The position numbers and the translations under genes were made by a program. DNA of 64,000 bases from Cyclospora cayetanensis (Eukaryota > Apicomplexa > Conoidasida > Eucoccidiorida > Eimeriidae). The notes under the pieces are model-generated. The model saw only the letters and a program-made list of their open reading frames with translations. It was not told where the DNA came from and did not search any database. The DNA lies in the NCBI RefSeq assembly GCF_002999335.1, contig NW_020312048.1, forward strand, positions 248,001 through 312,000. Reading direction: 5' to 3'. Shown one piece after another: positions 21,930-33,999 of this stretch (position 1 is the first letter of the stretch; each line of letters starts with the position of its first letter).

Positions 21930-24900
21930 CCACTCAAGGGTTGCTCGCATCAGGGGAAAAGGACTGCCAGGGTGCGCGTTGCATCCCTCCTCAAGCACTC
22001 CGAGAATTCATAGCTAGTCGCACGCAGTATCTAGTGCGTGCATAAACCTCAATTATCCTATTGTATTAAAATAGGGCTACTCTGCAGTACGAACAGCTAT
22101 TCCAAGCAGCCAATTGTGGGATTTTTCTTGATTATACGTTACGAGTGTGGTAGAAGGTGGCAAAGCTTCATATACGCCTATTGGGCAGATGCCCCTTACT
22201 AGCAGATGCATTTCATATTGGTAGCCTATTGTCACAAAAGAAAATTTTCCAGTCACTTCTTCGAGCAGTAATCCAAAAACACAAAACCAGTGGGAATACG
22301 CATAGTAGTTTCGCAGTGGAGCAGAATGAGGCCAAACTAAGCCCTGTGAGCTAAACTCGAAAACGAACAAGCTAGAACACGAAGTTGCTCACTGCTCTAT
22401 TTCTGGGAGAACTGCGTGGAGATTTTGAGTGTGGGATATTTGGCGACTGAGTCGCTCCCAAATGAGGTCCACTACCAATTGCTGTAGCGCGTTAAGCGGC
22501 AGCTAGACACTTTCCATTACAAAGCTTATATTTTAATAGCAACCAGCAAATAATTAGCTGAGTGCCTTGTCTTCTCGTATCCCCATCTCAAAGTACTGTT
22601 AGCTCGATACTAGAAGGAGCAATTATGTTTGCGCGTGAGCTAGATGCCTTGTGCAACTAGTGTGAATGCGTGAATCGCCCAAAGAGCGAAACGCTACTCG
22701 CCATAGCGGCCCCCGTTTCCTCGTGTCAAAATTAAGAGGGCCGCGGTCAGGGAAAGGAGAGAGTTGTTTTGCAAACGCTCAACAGCGCTCCATCAAGTTT
22801 GCATTGATTCTGGAGATGAGTCTCTCCATAGAGACTTTAGATGAAGCGTTGCAGCAACCTCTTTGCACATGATAAGACACTTCAACAGCAGAAGACATAT
22901 AGATCCTCCTATCTCACGGCGCTGACCTACATTCAAAAAATGTCATCGTCCTCCTCTTTGTGCCTGTCATTTCGTCCCGTCCTGGACGTATCTAAGTCTG
23001 GGGCGAGCTGCCTTGAACTCTACACAGCTAGTATGCACTCTGTGGTTGTAAAATTGCCTGAAGGTTGCCTTGGAGCGACTTGAACTGTAAGCAGTTTTCG
23101 GAAGTCATGTACATGCTTCAGGCACGGCTTTTACTAGATTCATTGGTTCTGTGACACTACTGTGAGGGTCCGTGCAGCAGTACCCCGGTCGTAAAAAGCA
23201 AGTCCTCCCCGTGCAGGCCCCCTTTGCCTTTATAATACAACAGTTAACACACGACTTCTTTGCAGCGGTGTCATTTTAGATCCACAGGCGTTAGGGTGTA
23301 TTAGGGGCGCAATAAAATAGCATTGCGCGATTGTTGCTGCAATCGGCCTGCCTTCCCCCGTAGACGGCTAAACAAAGAATACGATGACGACGTGGAAAAG
23401 TGTCTTATAAGCAGGTGCTTGCGTAGACGCGTCTGTTACTGAGCGGTCTCAACATTTGGAGTTTCAAAATCCCCTTATGTGTTTGGACTTGTTGCCCTTC
23501 TTTTAAGTTATAAGGCCTCCTTCTCTTGTCACTCCGATTTTATGCTCATGACTACAGATGGAACCAGACTGATTAGACTCGAAAAGGCCAACACCCCTGT
23601 CTACCGCTCCGCTGATGTCGGCTTTGGATATCACAGCAAGGCTTGGGCGCAAGCCGGGCCAAAGCAACCACACTTGCTGCAGCAACCCCAGCAGTGGCAT
23701 GCACCGCAGAGCTTACAGACTACTACTTACCCTGTATTCTGTCCCTGCGCCGTTCTTTGCCTCTCGCTGTTTTTAGAGACAAAGAGGTTGTTTTCTCAAC
23801 ACCACGCAAGGAGGGAATTCTACCGCGCAATCTAAGGTCTCCGTGAAGGGACGCTGAAATTCATTAGCTGCAAGCCTTATAGAAAGCTACTTAGGACATG
23901 GACCCAATTTCAACACACGCCCAGATATTCTTCGTGTGTGTGTCGAGTACCGCTGCATGCAGAATAGCCAAAAAGGTCCTGCCCTACTGCCGCTAGCCAC
24001 GTAGGCTTAAACGCGGAAGCTTTACAAATGGAAAAGGCAAAGTATGCAACAACTGCTTATGTGAAAGTAAATCCTAACAATACTAACCCATAACCGGGAG
24101 CTTTTCAAGTTAGAAGTACATATAAAGGTATGTACTCCCGGCAGAATGTCTGCCAAGGGATTTGATGAGCACTTTCCATGGCCACTAGCAATGAAAATAA
24201 AAAAGCCACGATACATATATATTTCCACGCAGACAGCCAACCCAGCAACTGCTCCGCGTCAACCACTGAGGTTGCCGATCCCGACCCAATTTCACCGGAA
24301 ACGCCCGTCGAATGTGTTCTCCCGCAACGGGCTCCTAAACACCACCATCTGTACGGCTCCCAGTGGATCATCCGCTTTCGCTAGTGCTACTGGGGTGTGC
24401 GGCAAGGTCCGGAAAAAACTCGGAGAGCTTCAAAACTTCTTCAACAAGCCAAATCATTAGTTCTTTGGCATCTTTAAAATTAAGGGCATTTGATGGAGTA
24501 AGAAAGAGTAATGATATGTGAGAGGATCAACGATCCTGGCCGCCTGGCTGCAAACGTCTTTGTCAAGCCATCTTCTGGTGCATCTCGCGGAGCGAGTGAG
24601 TTCATCAGGACGAAATCTTCAGGATTGAAACACAGCAGACTCACATTTCTTATGATTCAGGGTTTGTCTCTCTTCAACATAGCGCACACTTTTGCGTGGA
24701 CTGAGCAACTGTTTTCTGAATTCGTTCAATGTTTTGATCACCAGTTTCTCGCCCGTATCGAAGCGGACCTACAGACTGTAAACCAGGGATGCGGCAGAGC
24801 TCCAGTTGCATGGCAAAGCTGGGGCAAGATATAGACTGGGTATGCTTGCTGAGTGCGTAGACAAAGAGCAGCCCAACAAAAGGCCTTCGCAGTCATATTA

Positions 24901-27560
24901 TTCTGGGAAACTGTCGGGCTTTGAAAATCGCCGAGCTCAGGACTGTATGCGCCGCTTCACCTGCCGACAATCTAGGCATGACAGTGCGTACTCCTCCGAC
25001 GCACGACGCATCTAAGGCGAAACCCGAATGACCGTGAGAGCTTTTACACTGTAATGCAGATCCCACATGACCCGAACTAACAAGACGATCTGCGTTGTGT
25101 AAAACGGCAGTGCAAAGTGGGATTCGGATGCACTGACGACGGAGTCCTCGCTGCTTTGAACCACAGTACGCCATCCTCGACGTGGTAGCGCTTCACCCTT
25201 TTGCCATCCGGATTTTTGCTAGTAGAATCGGATGCACTGGTGTCAAAAACATAATGCGCATTCAATGTCGATAGTAGCCGTGAATCATAACAAACAGGAG
25301 CGATCTCGCCGCAAAGCACCCAGTCGCTGGGCGTGGGCACCACATTGGCGATGCTCTTTATACATTTCGTTGTGATTGCGTGCTGCAAGAGGCGCCCAAG
25401 TTAGCGTACAACTGTAGGCTTATCAAGGTCTTCAAAGTTCCAAAAGCTCTTCGCGAGGTATAATAAGGGCTGATGGTCTGGATCCATATAATAATGCCGG
25501 CACTTTTATCGCCCCCCCACACCGCATAGAAATCCTTGTCCCCAGAGTATAAAAGGATGCTGGGTTTTGTTGGGTCGAGAAGAATACACAGCAATAGTTC
25601 GGAGTTGTGGGGAGCCTGTTGCCGGTGGAAGCGAATAGCACACACCAATTCATCAGTAGTATGAGATGTCGGGAAGAAACGACGCTCATCGTTGGGCAGT
25701 GCCAGTGGAGGAATGGTAAGGCCAGGGGTGAGCGTCCTTCCTGCGCACTGGCATCCTCGGTCCAAGTCAGAGTCTGCGTTTTCCCAATGCAAAGCAGTCA
25801 TGAGGGAACCGCTCCAAACAAACCGAGGATTGAAACTACGGTCAAAAGATGGAAGCCCATAGAAGTTCAGACCTTCCTTGCAAGTGCTTACAGGTAAGGG
25901 CCACGCCTTGATTGCCCCAATTTTTGTGAAGCTGGCGCATTTGCAGCAACGGAAACACGAAATACCACAAACACAGTAGACAGTTACAGTCGTTCTCGTT
26001 AATAACGAGCACTTTTGTGCCTTCACATACCACTTTTTGTCCCACACCAGCTGACGCGCAAGCGGTAGATGCTCTAGAACGTATCGGCTGAGGGCTAAGG
26101 CATGGCCCATGCAGACAGCAATGTAGCCACCTTCGACATGCTCAAAAAGAGCGATTGCCTTTGCCGTTGTAGTTTGGCTAGGGCATCAGCAAGTTTAGAC
26201 GGCATACAAATGTACTTGAATTTGGGAGTATGAGGATGAAACGCCGTTTTGTGTCTATCATCGGAGAGAATGGGGATTTAAAGGGAAGGTTTTTATGAAG
26301 CCAACTGTCAATCAGACTGATGCCTCGTGAGGTTTGTCACGTAATTCGCCAATGAGGCATCAGGAAGTTCTGTTGCGCATTGAGAGGCTTACGGCTCAAG
26401 AACATCCTCCACCTTGCAACCGTCGTTGCCACCAGCAACGAGATGTGCCCCGAGGCGCTGGTCGACACCCGAATGTTGCCATTTTAAACAAATCATCCCC
26501 TTGCGTCTCCACCTCTTTATGCTGTGAGGGCTTCCAACATCGCGGAACAGAGCTAGAAACTGACCCAAGGATTAGCTAAATACGCTGCGCTGGACGACCA
26601 CAACTTGGCCAGCATACTGGCAGAACGTCGCTATTCAGAACTTCCGCAAGCCCTTCCTGAAAGCTGCCCATTCGGGCTTTTCCTCGGCTGAACAGTTCTA
26701 TCGAGTTCTCTGATAATGAGCTGTTTGGAGCGCCACTTAGATTGGGTGCACGCTCATGACTGTCTTTTCTTATTGCTCTGCTGAGCCGCTCGTATAGACT
26801 GTGGCTCGCTTTGTTGAGATACCGAATCTACCTTGTAGGAAGGCATTGCCTGTAGTAGTTTCCATGATCAGTTGACTCCTTTTGCGTGCAAAGAGTCACA
26901 GTTTAAGCGCCTTTCTTCCTAATACACAAGCTTTGAAAAGTATAGCAAGCTATATCTTCAACCGGTTGATTAAATCTTCGAGTGATGGCCATCCCTAAGG
27001 CCCGCACACTTTTCTGGTCAGTATAACTGCATCCACATATCCAGACAAGTTACTGGCTTACAAATTCTGGCTGTCAAAAAGCTCTGGAGCTACTGTATCC
27101 ACATTAGCTTGCAAATAGGCCTCTGCCGCCCAAGTAGGCGTGGTGCCACCTTCAAATTTCATCGCCTGAGAGCTTCTCCTTTCTCCTCTGTTGCCGAGGT
27201 GAATCAAACTATCCATTTACCAAACGATTCATCAAAGCCAGACATTATTATGGGGGAAAGCCGACACGCCACTGCATCCACAGCCAATGGATGCAAGGGC
27301 AACGGCTGCATCGAACTATACGGTCGTGCCCGCTGTAACGCTTTATCGAAGGTCTCTGAAAACTAAATGCCGGCTCAATGCACACGCTACAGAAAGTTAT
27401 TGAGTGCTCTTTAGACGAAATGCTGCCCTCTCTTGCTCCCGCTTCTCAGAGGTAGGGACCGCATTGCTACATCCTCTAGGCACTCCGAACATTCACAGCT
27501 ACCTGTACATAGCTTCTACCAGACACGCAAAAAGAGCTGCGTCTTCTTATATCGAGCCAA
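21930..27560 (-). mobile_element. Degenerate Ty3/Gypsy-like element C, inverted relative to A and B
   Basis: Read on the minus strand from about 27560. An LTR-like segment lies at about 27560-27400. Gag remnants follow at 27320-27100, the antisense of the gag block of A with the same translated pattern on the opposite frame (NFHRQMAFPFHPVA versus KFHRLRASPFSSVA). RT is at about 26400-25860. RNase H and connection run to about 25350, and an integrase N-terminal-like phrase (YHVEDGVLWFKA) lies near 25150-25190. Integrase C-terminal homology with element B runs from about 24700 to 24130. A probable 3' LTR lies near 22060-21930. The RT active site is changed (CMGHAL where A has CMDDAL), and stops and frame changes are frequent, so it is inactive. 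Edges are approximate. Confidence 0.65.
22608..22830 (+). repeat. Plus-strand LTR-like segment inside element C
   Basis: Starts with TACTAGAAG like 6076 and 14011, then a diverged but alignable sequence (a GCGCGTGAGCTAGATG block, a GCAACTAGTG block and a GAGAGTTGTTTTGC block near 22762). Orientation is opposite to element C, so it could be a solo LTR from a separate insertion. The match is weak beyond the first 60 bases. Confidence 0.4.
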
Positions 27561-27569
27561 CAGTTCACT

Positions 27570-29485
27570 GCAGTAGTGTAATATGAGGAAAAGCAACTCA
27601 ACTACTCTATTGCTTACTAGCATCTAATTGATATATTTGGTGCGTTGACAATGTTTCCGTGCAGTTTAGCTCGCTACATTAATCGCCTTATCAGACATGA
27701 TGCCAGCTGCCTAGGGGTGCAACATTTCTTGGCCGTGCCTCGAACTTGGCCAAGAGGGTGATGCGCAGCAATGAGTCTTTATATACAAATGCTGGCTGAT
27801 ATGCAATTTACCTGCTGTTGTGCAAATGCCAAACTATGAGCTCGTAATTTTAGTGGATGTAGTGGTGCACTTGCGAAAACTACGGCAGCCCAAAAAACAA
27901 ACCAGCAGTCAAACAAGCATGCAAGAGTGTGCTGTAGTGCGTCTATACGTTCTACAAACTTATGAGGCGGCTACATAGCCTGCCACACTCACAGGATTCT
28001 TTACTTAGAGTGCTGCTGGAAGCATGCCCAGGTTTCATCTTAACCATCAACGCAACTCCATAAAGCGCGATAGCGCACACAAGCACCCGGACATTTTGAG
28101 TTTCTTAAGTTTTAGTGAGAATCCCTCAAGTTTGCTGATGCTAATCCGGTAGTGGTGGATTGACGGCCAAGTAGCGTCTTCTTCCGTACTTCTAATTGGG
28201 CAGAGGAGGGCACCGCGTGGGCGTCGTTTGAAAATTCTGCATTGCTACACCGATGTGAAGGGAAGCGTGGCGGTGGGAAACCCGTCCGCACGCAGCGTTA
28301 CAGGCTCCGGAGTGGACCTGTTCCGACTGTAGGGTCTCCTCAAGGCAGCTTTATCCGGTAGTCAACACTCTACCTAAACCCTTCTTTTCGCACAAGCTCC
28401 CAAACTCGTTATGAGCATAAACACCTGTCAACAAAGACGACCAGCACCTTACAGATTTGTGCGCCTAGAGTTACACACACTCTTTCGATCCATGTGCAGT
28501 GGCCTCAGCTCAGTTTCACGGCGAATCGCATTGTAGCTAGTAAGCATTGTGCTGCCTGAAGACGAGGAGCGAAATGAAACACGACGTTGGATTTACGCGA
28601 GGACACTGGTACAGAGTGGCTCCCTTTCCGAATCGTTAAGCTAAATACGTGATAGGGTACTGATCATCTGTACATAACCCCAAAGGCTTTATTAACGCTT
28701 GCCCGTTGCACCGTAGCAAAATATGGGTCAAAAAGATCGGGCACATAAGTTTAAAATCTTCTGTACTCCATCATAGAAATTTGTGGTGTGAGCTGAGAAT
28801 CAGCATGCAGAGGGCAACAGCTTTGCAATCTTAAGCTAACCCTAGAGTTGTATTGCCTTGTTTTTTTCTATGGGGGATAAAGGCTTTCTAAGTACGGACA
28901 TGGATACAATGTGCACATTGGACCAGCCGAATAGAGATCTTTAGAAAGATAATTGGCAGTCTTTTGCTCTGAAAGAAGCTTTTAGAATATAGCTGATGGT
29001 GCAGAATTTACTATAGCTAGGTACTCTAGAATGGACTAAGCAGATGCGTGAACGCAATTTGAGGAAGGCTAGGTTTGCCGGATGGCAACGCGAGCCCTGT
29101 CTTACCGCAGGTGGTCTGCTGAGTGCCAAAAACAAATTACACACGAGCACATAGAATACTAGCCACTAATTTACTTCCTACACTATGGTAGCATATACTA
29201 ATATGCAACGTACATGTTCAATCTAGACGGGGTGTACTATGTAATGCGCTGTGAGTAACTCTGATGGTGTGCCTATTGAAGTGGAAAGCACTAAGAAGCA
29301 CTGCGGTCATTTCAAAAAAGCAATGGTTGCACCGCATGTGGTAGAACACAGTATTCAGAAGAGTCCCTTGAAACGTATGGCAAAGAAGCCTCTCACTTGG
29401 GAAAAAGCACGCGACACGGTCTCGCCACATGTTTTGCAGTGACTTCGTGAAGCAGCGGCGTGGCTGTCATCTATTCGCCGCACGG
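27570..29485. other. Intergenic, no gene recognised
   Basis: AT-richer sequence between element C and the 3' end of the U2AF gene. No frame with recognisable content is seen. It may contain further decayed repeat sequence that cannot be shown by eye. Confidence 0.35.
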
Positions 29486-32400
29486 CTACGTGAGCGTGTA
29501 ATGACCCTCCTTAAACCTTTGCTCCGGGAAGAAAGCAGCACATACCACACGAGTCTGGTCAAATCGACGCCCGTTCAGCATGAGTTGTGCCTTTCTGGCA
29601 GATGTCACGTCTCCGTAAACCAAAAAGACCTGAAGTTCACATAGCCGGGCACATGGTCTGGACAAATACTGCAACTATCTCAGAGACACAACGCAACTCC
29701 TGCAAACCTTGAATAGATAATGTTTCACGAACATGGCAATGCCACAACGTCGAAACGAGAAGCATATCGGCCTACCTTTCCCACTCCAGGCTTGTATGAC
29801 AAGTCTTGATTTGGTCTCGGAATGACAACTTCTTCTAGAGGCCCATACTTTTCTGCCTCTAAGCGAATGTCTTTAAGAGCTGCCTCATAGCTCGAGTCCG
29901 TCATCTGCAGTCGTGCAACACATACGAGCTCGGCCAAAGCCTGTCCTCAGACAGGCATTGAACTGCACTAGGCAGCAAACCACTGAGATTCAAAGACCTT
30001 TATCGGCTTCACAACTGATCAGCAGATCCTGCGTACCAAGTCTTCCTGGTAAATTGTATTGAGCAACTGCACAATGCGTGAGGGCTTCTCGCCGATAGTT
30101 CGGCCTGCGCGAACCTGCGATGAGAGATTTGCCACATCAAGACAGCTGTCTCAATCTAAGTGCTCTAAACTCCTAGCCTCGATCAATCCACTCTTTTGAT
30201 GATGAACTGAGAGGGCCCACAGGCACCCCGAGACCAGTGAAGGCTGCCTCCTGTGGATCCGCTAGGTTGAATCCGGCGTAGTAAAGCCGGAGTGTTCAAT
30301 GATACATAATATGGTGCAATGAGAAGCATGCACAGAACCAACCTGGATAGCAACGAGAGGATCTGCGAGGACCGCATAGGAGGTCGAGGACGGGAGTGCT
30401 GTGACCTCCGTAGTGTGCTGTTTGGTGGGCAGCAAGTCGGGCATAAAGTTGGAGCGCTGGACACTCAGCACGCTGGCGCCGCATACGAATCCGTTCAAGG
30501 CCTGAAATACAAATACAAGCAGCAACGCAAGCCAAAAACCTATGGACTAAACACAATCAACAGAACGACGCTCCAAACTGCTAAAACTTCCGCGCTGTTG
30601 CTCAGCTGCACCTTAACGCACTTCTATGGCCTGGTCCGTTACATCTGGATCTTCATACTCGAAAAAGCCGTAACCCCGGTGCTTCCCTGTTTGTCTGTTC
30701 TTGATCAAGTTAAGTACTCTAAGTTTGCCGAATTGCTCGAATAAGTCGCGCACCTGAGCAACATGCAAAACAACCCCAAGCTAGGACATAGTTCGCTCAG
30801 CCCTACTCATACTCTCCTTGGACCGACACTTAGGTCATTTCCAAAATACGCCGAGCCTCTGTGGGGACCTACAAAAAGCTGGAAAGTTCCAGCCTCCCAC
30901 GGAACTGCTTACGCTCACCTGATCCTCCCCCATTTCTTGAGGCAAATTCTGGACGTACAGCTTGCAGTCTGCACTCCGCGGTGGCGCCGAAGCGCGAACT
31001 TCGTTTGTTTCGGGTCTGCAAAGCGGATTCCCACGAAGAAAAAAATCCAAAGTAGTGAACCCTGGCCTCCCTCCCCCCGCTTACGAGTCTCAGCGATGAA
31101 CGTCACCTTTCGAGACCTCCAAAGGGTTGGAATGCAATTGCAAGGAACATGAGAACCGACTGACCCGAGCAGAATCACCCTACACTCAGGAAGAAAAAGC
31201 TCCGAAGTCTTACTTGGGCAATCTTTCTAGCTCGGGTATGTGTGCTGCCTTTGCAGGGTCGCCACCAGGCGGTTGTACGTAGTCCTTTGGCCGCAGCACT
31301 TTGAGGGAGTTGTTGTTAAAAGTTATCCCTGACACACACGTCGAAGCGCAGCAGCCAGCAGCCAACGCATTGCAGCCCCCTGATGTTAGCTGCAGCCGAC
31401 TGGCAGATGCCACAAGTCCAAACGCAGACTTTCGCTATTCCGTGAGGCACGCAAACACACACCGACGCACCGTCCAGTTTCAAGCAGAGGGTGACCCAGT
31501 CATGAGACCGTAGCTCGAGAAAGCAGTAGCGGCTGTTCTCTTGAAGGCCCTCACACCTTTCTACTGGGAGCAGCTGAGGCTTGTCGCTCGCTACAGCCAG
31601 GTCTGCAAAGCCGGTCTGTGCGTTGACTGCAAGCAAGGCGCCGTTAAAGAACCCGCAGATGTCTGCCTGCGTGGTCCCTGAGGCGAAAATACAGAAAAGA
31701 CTCGCAAGAGCCTGCATATCGCTCCTTCCTCCATACATGCGGAACCGAGCGGCGGAGCCTGAGCTGCAGCACGCCAAGTGCCGAAGCAGCAAGACGCTTG
31801 TGAATCGTGTGTGTACTCTGAACCGTTCTTCAAGCGACCTCTTAACGCGAGTCAGCAGCCATGGGGCCAAAGAATCTAAGCAAGGAGGCTCACCGGGAGG
31901 AATGTTGCTGATAAATAGCCGACGAGCGTTCCGATCTGTATCAGCATGGCTGGGGGTGCGCAACGCAGCTGGCGAAGGTTGCCCTTGAGGAAGAGTTCCC
32001 ATGGAGGCTCCACATGGACCGCTGCTCGCTTCTCCTAAAGCAGAAGGAGGCGGGGGGGAGGAAGGAGGTGGAGGCTGGAAAATTGCGTTGAGACTTTGCG
32101 CTAGCTTGCTGCGCGCATCTACTGCAGCTGCTGCAGCGGCAGCTGCGTCTTGGCCAGACATCATGGGCGCATAGGTCGTAGGAACCTTGCTGGCTGCCGG
32201 CACGATCCGAGTGAGTGTCGCCTTCGCATCATCTTCTGTTGCCTTTCGAGCTGCAGCAGCGCGGGCCGCTGCTGCTGCTGCTGCTGCTGCAACGGCTGAA
32301 GAGTCCGATCCGCCCTCTCCATCCCCTCTGAGTTCGCCGCCTCGGCGTGCCTCATTGCTCCGAGACCTGAACAGTATGCGCACATTGCAGAACATTCGTA

Positions 32401-32812
32401 GATTCGAAGGCGCTGATGGGGTGCCAGTCTGATGCGCAGACTGCTGCGGCATGAGCCATCAGGCGAGCCGGCAAAAACCACTTCGAGTGTCTGGAGCCTG
32501 GTGGAGCACTGGAAAGATGAGAGTGGATTCCCTATGAGAGCGTCAAAATCGGAGTGCAGGTAGGGTATAGAGGCAGCTGAAAGTAAGCTACATCATCACT
32601 GACTAGCGGCTAAGACTATGTAGGTTGACCGACCGACTCCGACTCTTCTCGGGGCCATTGTCGCTCGCCGCCTGTGGCGGCATTCTCCTAGTGTCGTACT
32701 GCTTGCTAGGAATATGATACAAATGGGATGTAGGCGGCTGTTCGTACTGCGGAATCGACGAGGCAGTGCCAGTTGCCTCCTGCTTATAACTAGGCCAAAG
32801 CTTCTTGAGCTC
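29486..32812 (-). CDS. U2AF2: Splicing factor U2AF large subunit (U2AF65-like)
   Basis: U2AF binds the polypyrimidine tract and recruits U2 snRNP to the branch site in the nucleus. Proposed exons (transcription order) are 32812-32634, 32366-31894, 31677-31471, 31328-31214, 31015-30919, 30753-30622, 30501-30343, a short exon near 30250, 30114-30037, 29904-29776 and 29629-29486. Phases agree, with the short exon unresolved. In order the protein has an RS-type segment formed across the first junction ([14 protein letters not shown]) and an Ala-rich linker. RRM1 ([12 protein letters not shown] ... CFLELRS) and RRM2 ([11 protein letters not shown] ... GYGFFEYED) follow. A C-terminal UHM-type RRM3 (IPRP ... 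VFLVYGD) has the R-x-F triplet of UHM domains (GRRFD). The order and the conserved linker ([14 protein letters not shown]) are diagnostic. The true start is upstream of 32812 or just inside and is not resolved. Confidence 0.9.
32268..32290 (-). repeat. GCT/GCA trinucleotide run (poly-Ala) in U2AF
   Basis: About seven and a half perfect GCT units on the plus strand encode an alanine run in the RS-RRM1 linker of U2AF. A second Ala-rich stretch lies at about 32115-32145. Such homopolymeric runs are common in Eimeria-type coding sequence. Confidence 0.85.
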
Positions 32813-32869
32813 CTGAAAGTATGAGTAAGCGCCAGTCACGTGTTCTTCAAAAGGGAATTCAGGCACTCA

Positions 32870-33999
32870 AGTGGGGCTTGCGACATAAGAAAAAGGAGGT
32901 GGATGCGGCCAGGGGGGCAGGCATTAAATTTCGTACAGCAAAGCCCAATTGTACGAAGGCACTAATTCTCTCCCCAAAGAAAGGCAGCTCCAAGCAAAGA
33001 AACATATTTCAAGAATATCTAAACTGAAGAAAACAGACCCACGGACTAGAAAAGGAAACAGTAACGAGATGCTTTCTTGAACCTTGAGCATGCAGCCCCA
33101 TCTGCCACTCCAGCGTCAGTGGTTCGGCGGAAAGGACTGATGATGCCTTTACAATGTTGTTATGCCATGTTTCTAGCACCACAGCTTTCATCCTTCCTAG
33201 GCTACGCGAGTAGAAGGTACCCCAACTTCGTCATCCTGAAATGCTGCCTCTTGTCCAGCGAAAGAAGTTTTAGCAGAAGGTGCAGAGTGCGTGTAACTAA
33301 CTTATTAACTATTTTGGAGGCGGGACACGTTCCTGATAGGCTGCTAGTATTTCAATGTTGGACTGTGCCTTATAACTAAGGTGTATTGAATAAATACTGA
33401 TCGCAGCACAGTTTGTGGCATGGCAGCGGACTTCCAGCTAGCATGCGTTGGCTACACACTCATTCAGGCTTATTGCAAAAGGGTCCATGAGCTGCCTCTC
33501 GGGGGGAACAAAAGCAAGCTAATACCGGCAGTTGCTTTCACAGTTTTGGAAGAATACGACCCATATTTTCGCAGAGGTATTCCACAAATGGCGTTTGATC
33601 CTGTGGTTGTGAAGCTCGTAGTGCCTTGTTAGATTATAGAACCATCCTAACATGTCAATGTACTGCGATGCACGCCAAAGTGGGGAGACCTTATGCGCCT
33701 GGGCTGAATCAGTGCAGGTGCCCCGCAGCCCTAATTCGGTACGGTAAGGCTTGCCAGGCATGTGGCACTAAATGCCGTACAGAGTATGGTCCACTAATCC
33801 AAAAGCAATAAAACATGACATGTAAGGTGTTCAGAGGCTGTAGTTTCTTCGATTGATTCATCGGAGCCGCGCGTCCCGTGTGGCAATTGTGTCGCTTGGT
33901 AAAGAAAGCCCCTATCCCAAGACGGCACACTAGTGCTGCTGTGCATTGAGTGGCTCGGGTGCGCATGGAATATACCATGTGAAAGAAGTCGTTGGACCA
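32870..33999. other. Intergenic between U2AF 5' end and RAD54 3' end
   Basis: No gene is recognised. The left part probably contains the U2AF first exon or leader and promoter, and the right part the RAD54 3' UTR. Confidence 0.4.

Noticed and set aside
23479..23835. Plus-strand 118-codon frame inside element C
   Set aside because: No ATG at its start, antisense to the element and no recognisable motif.
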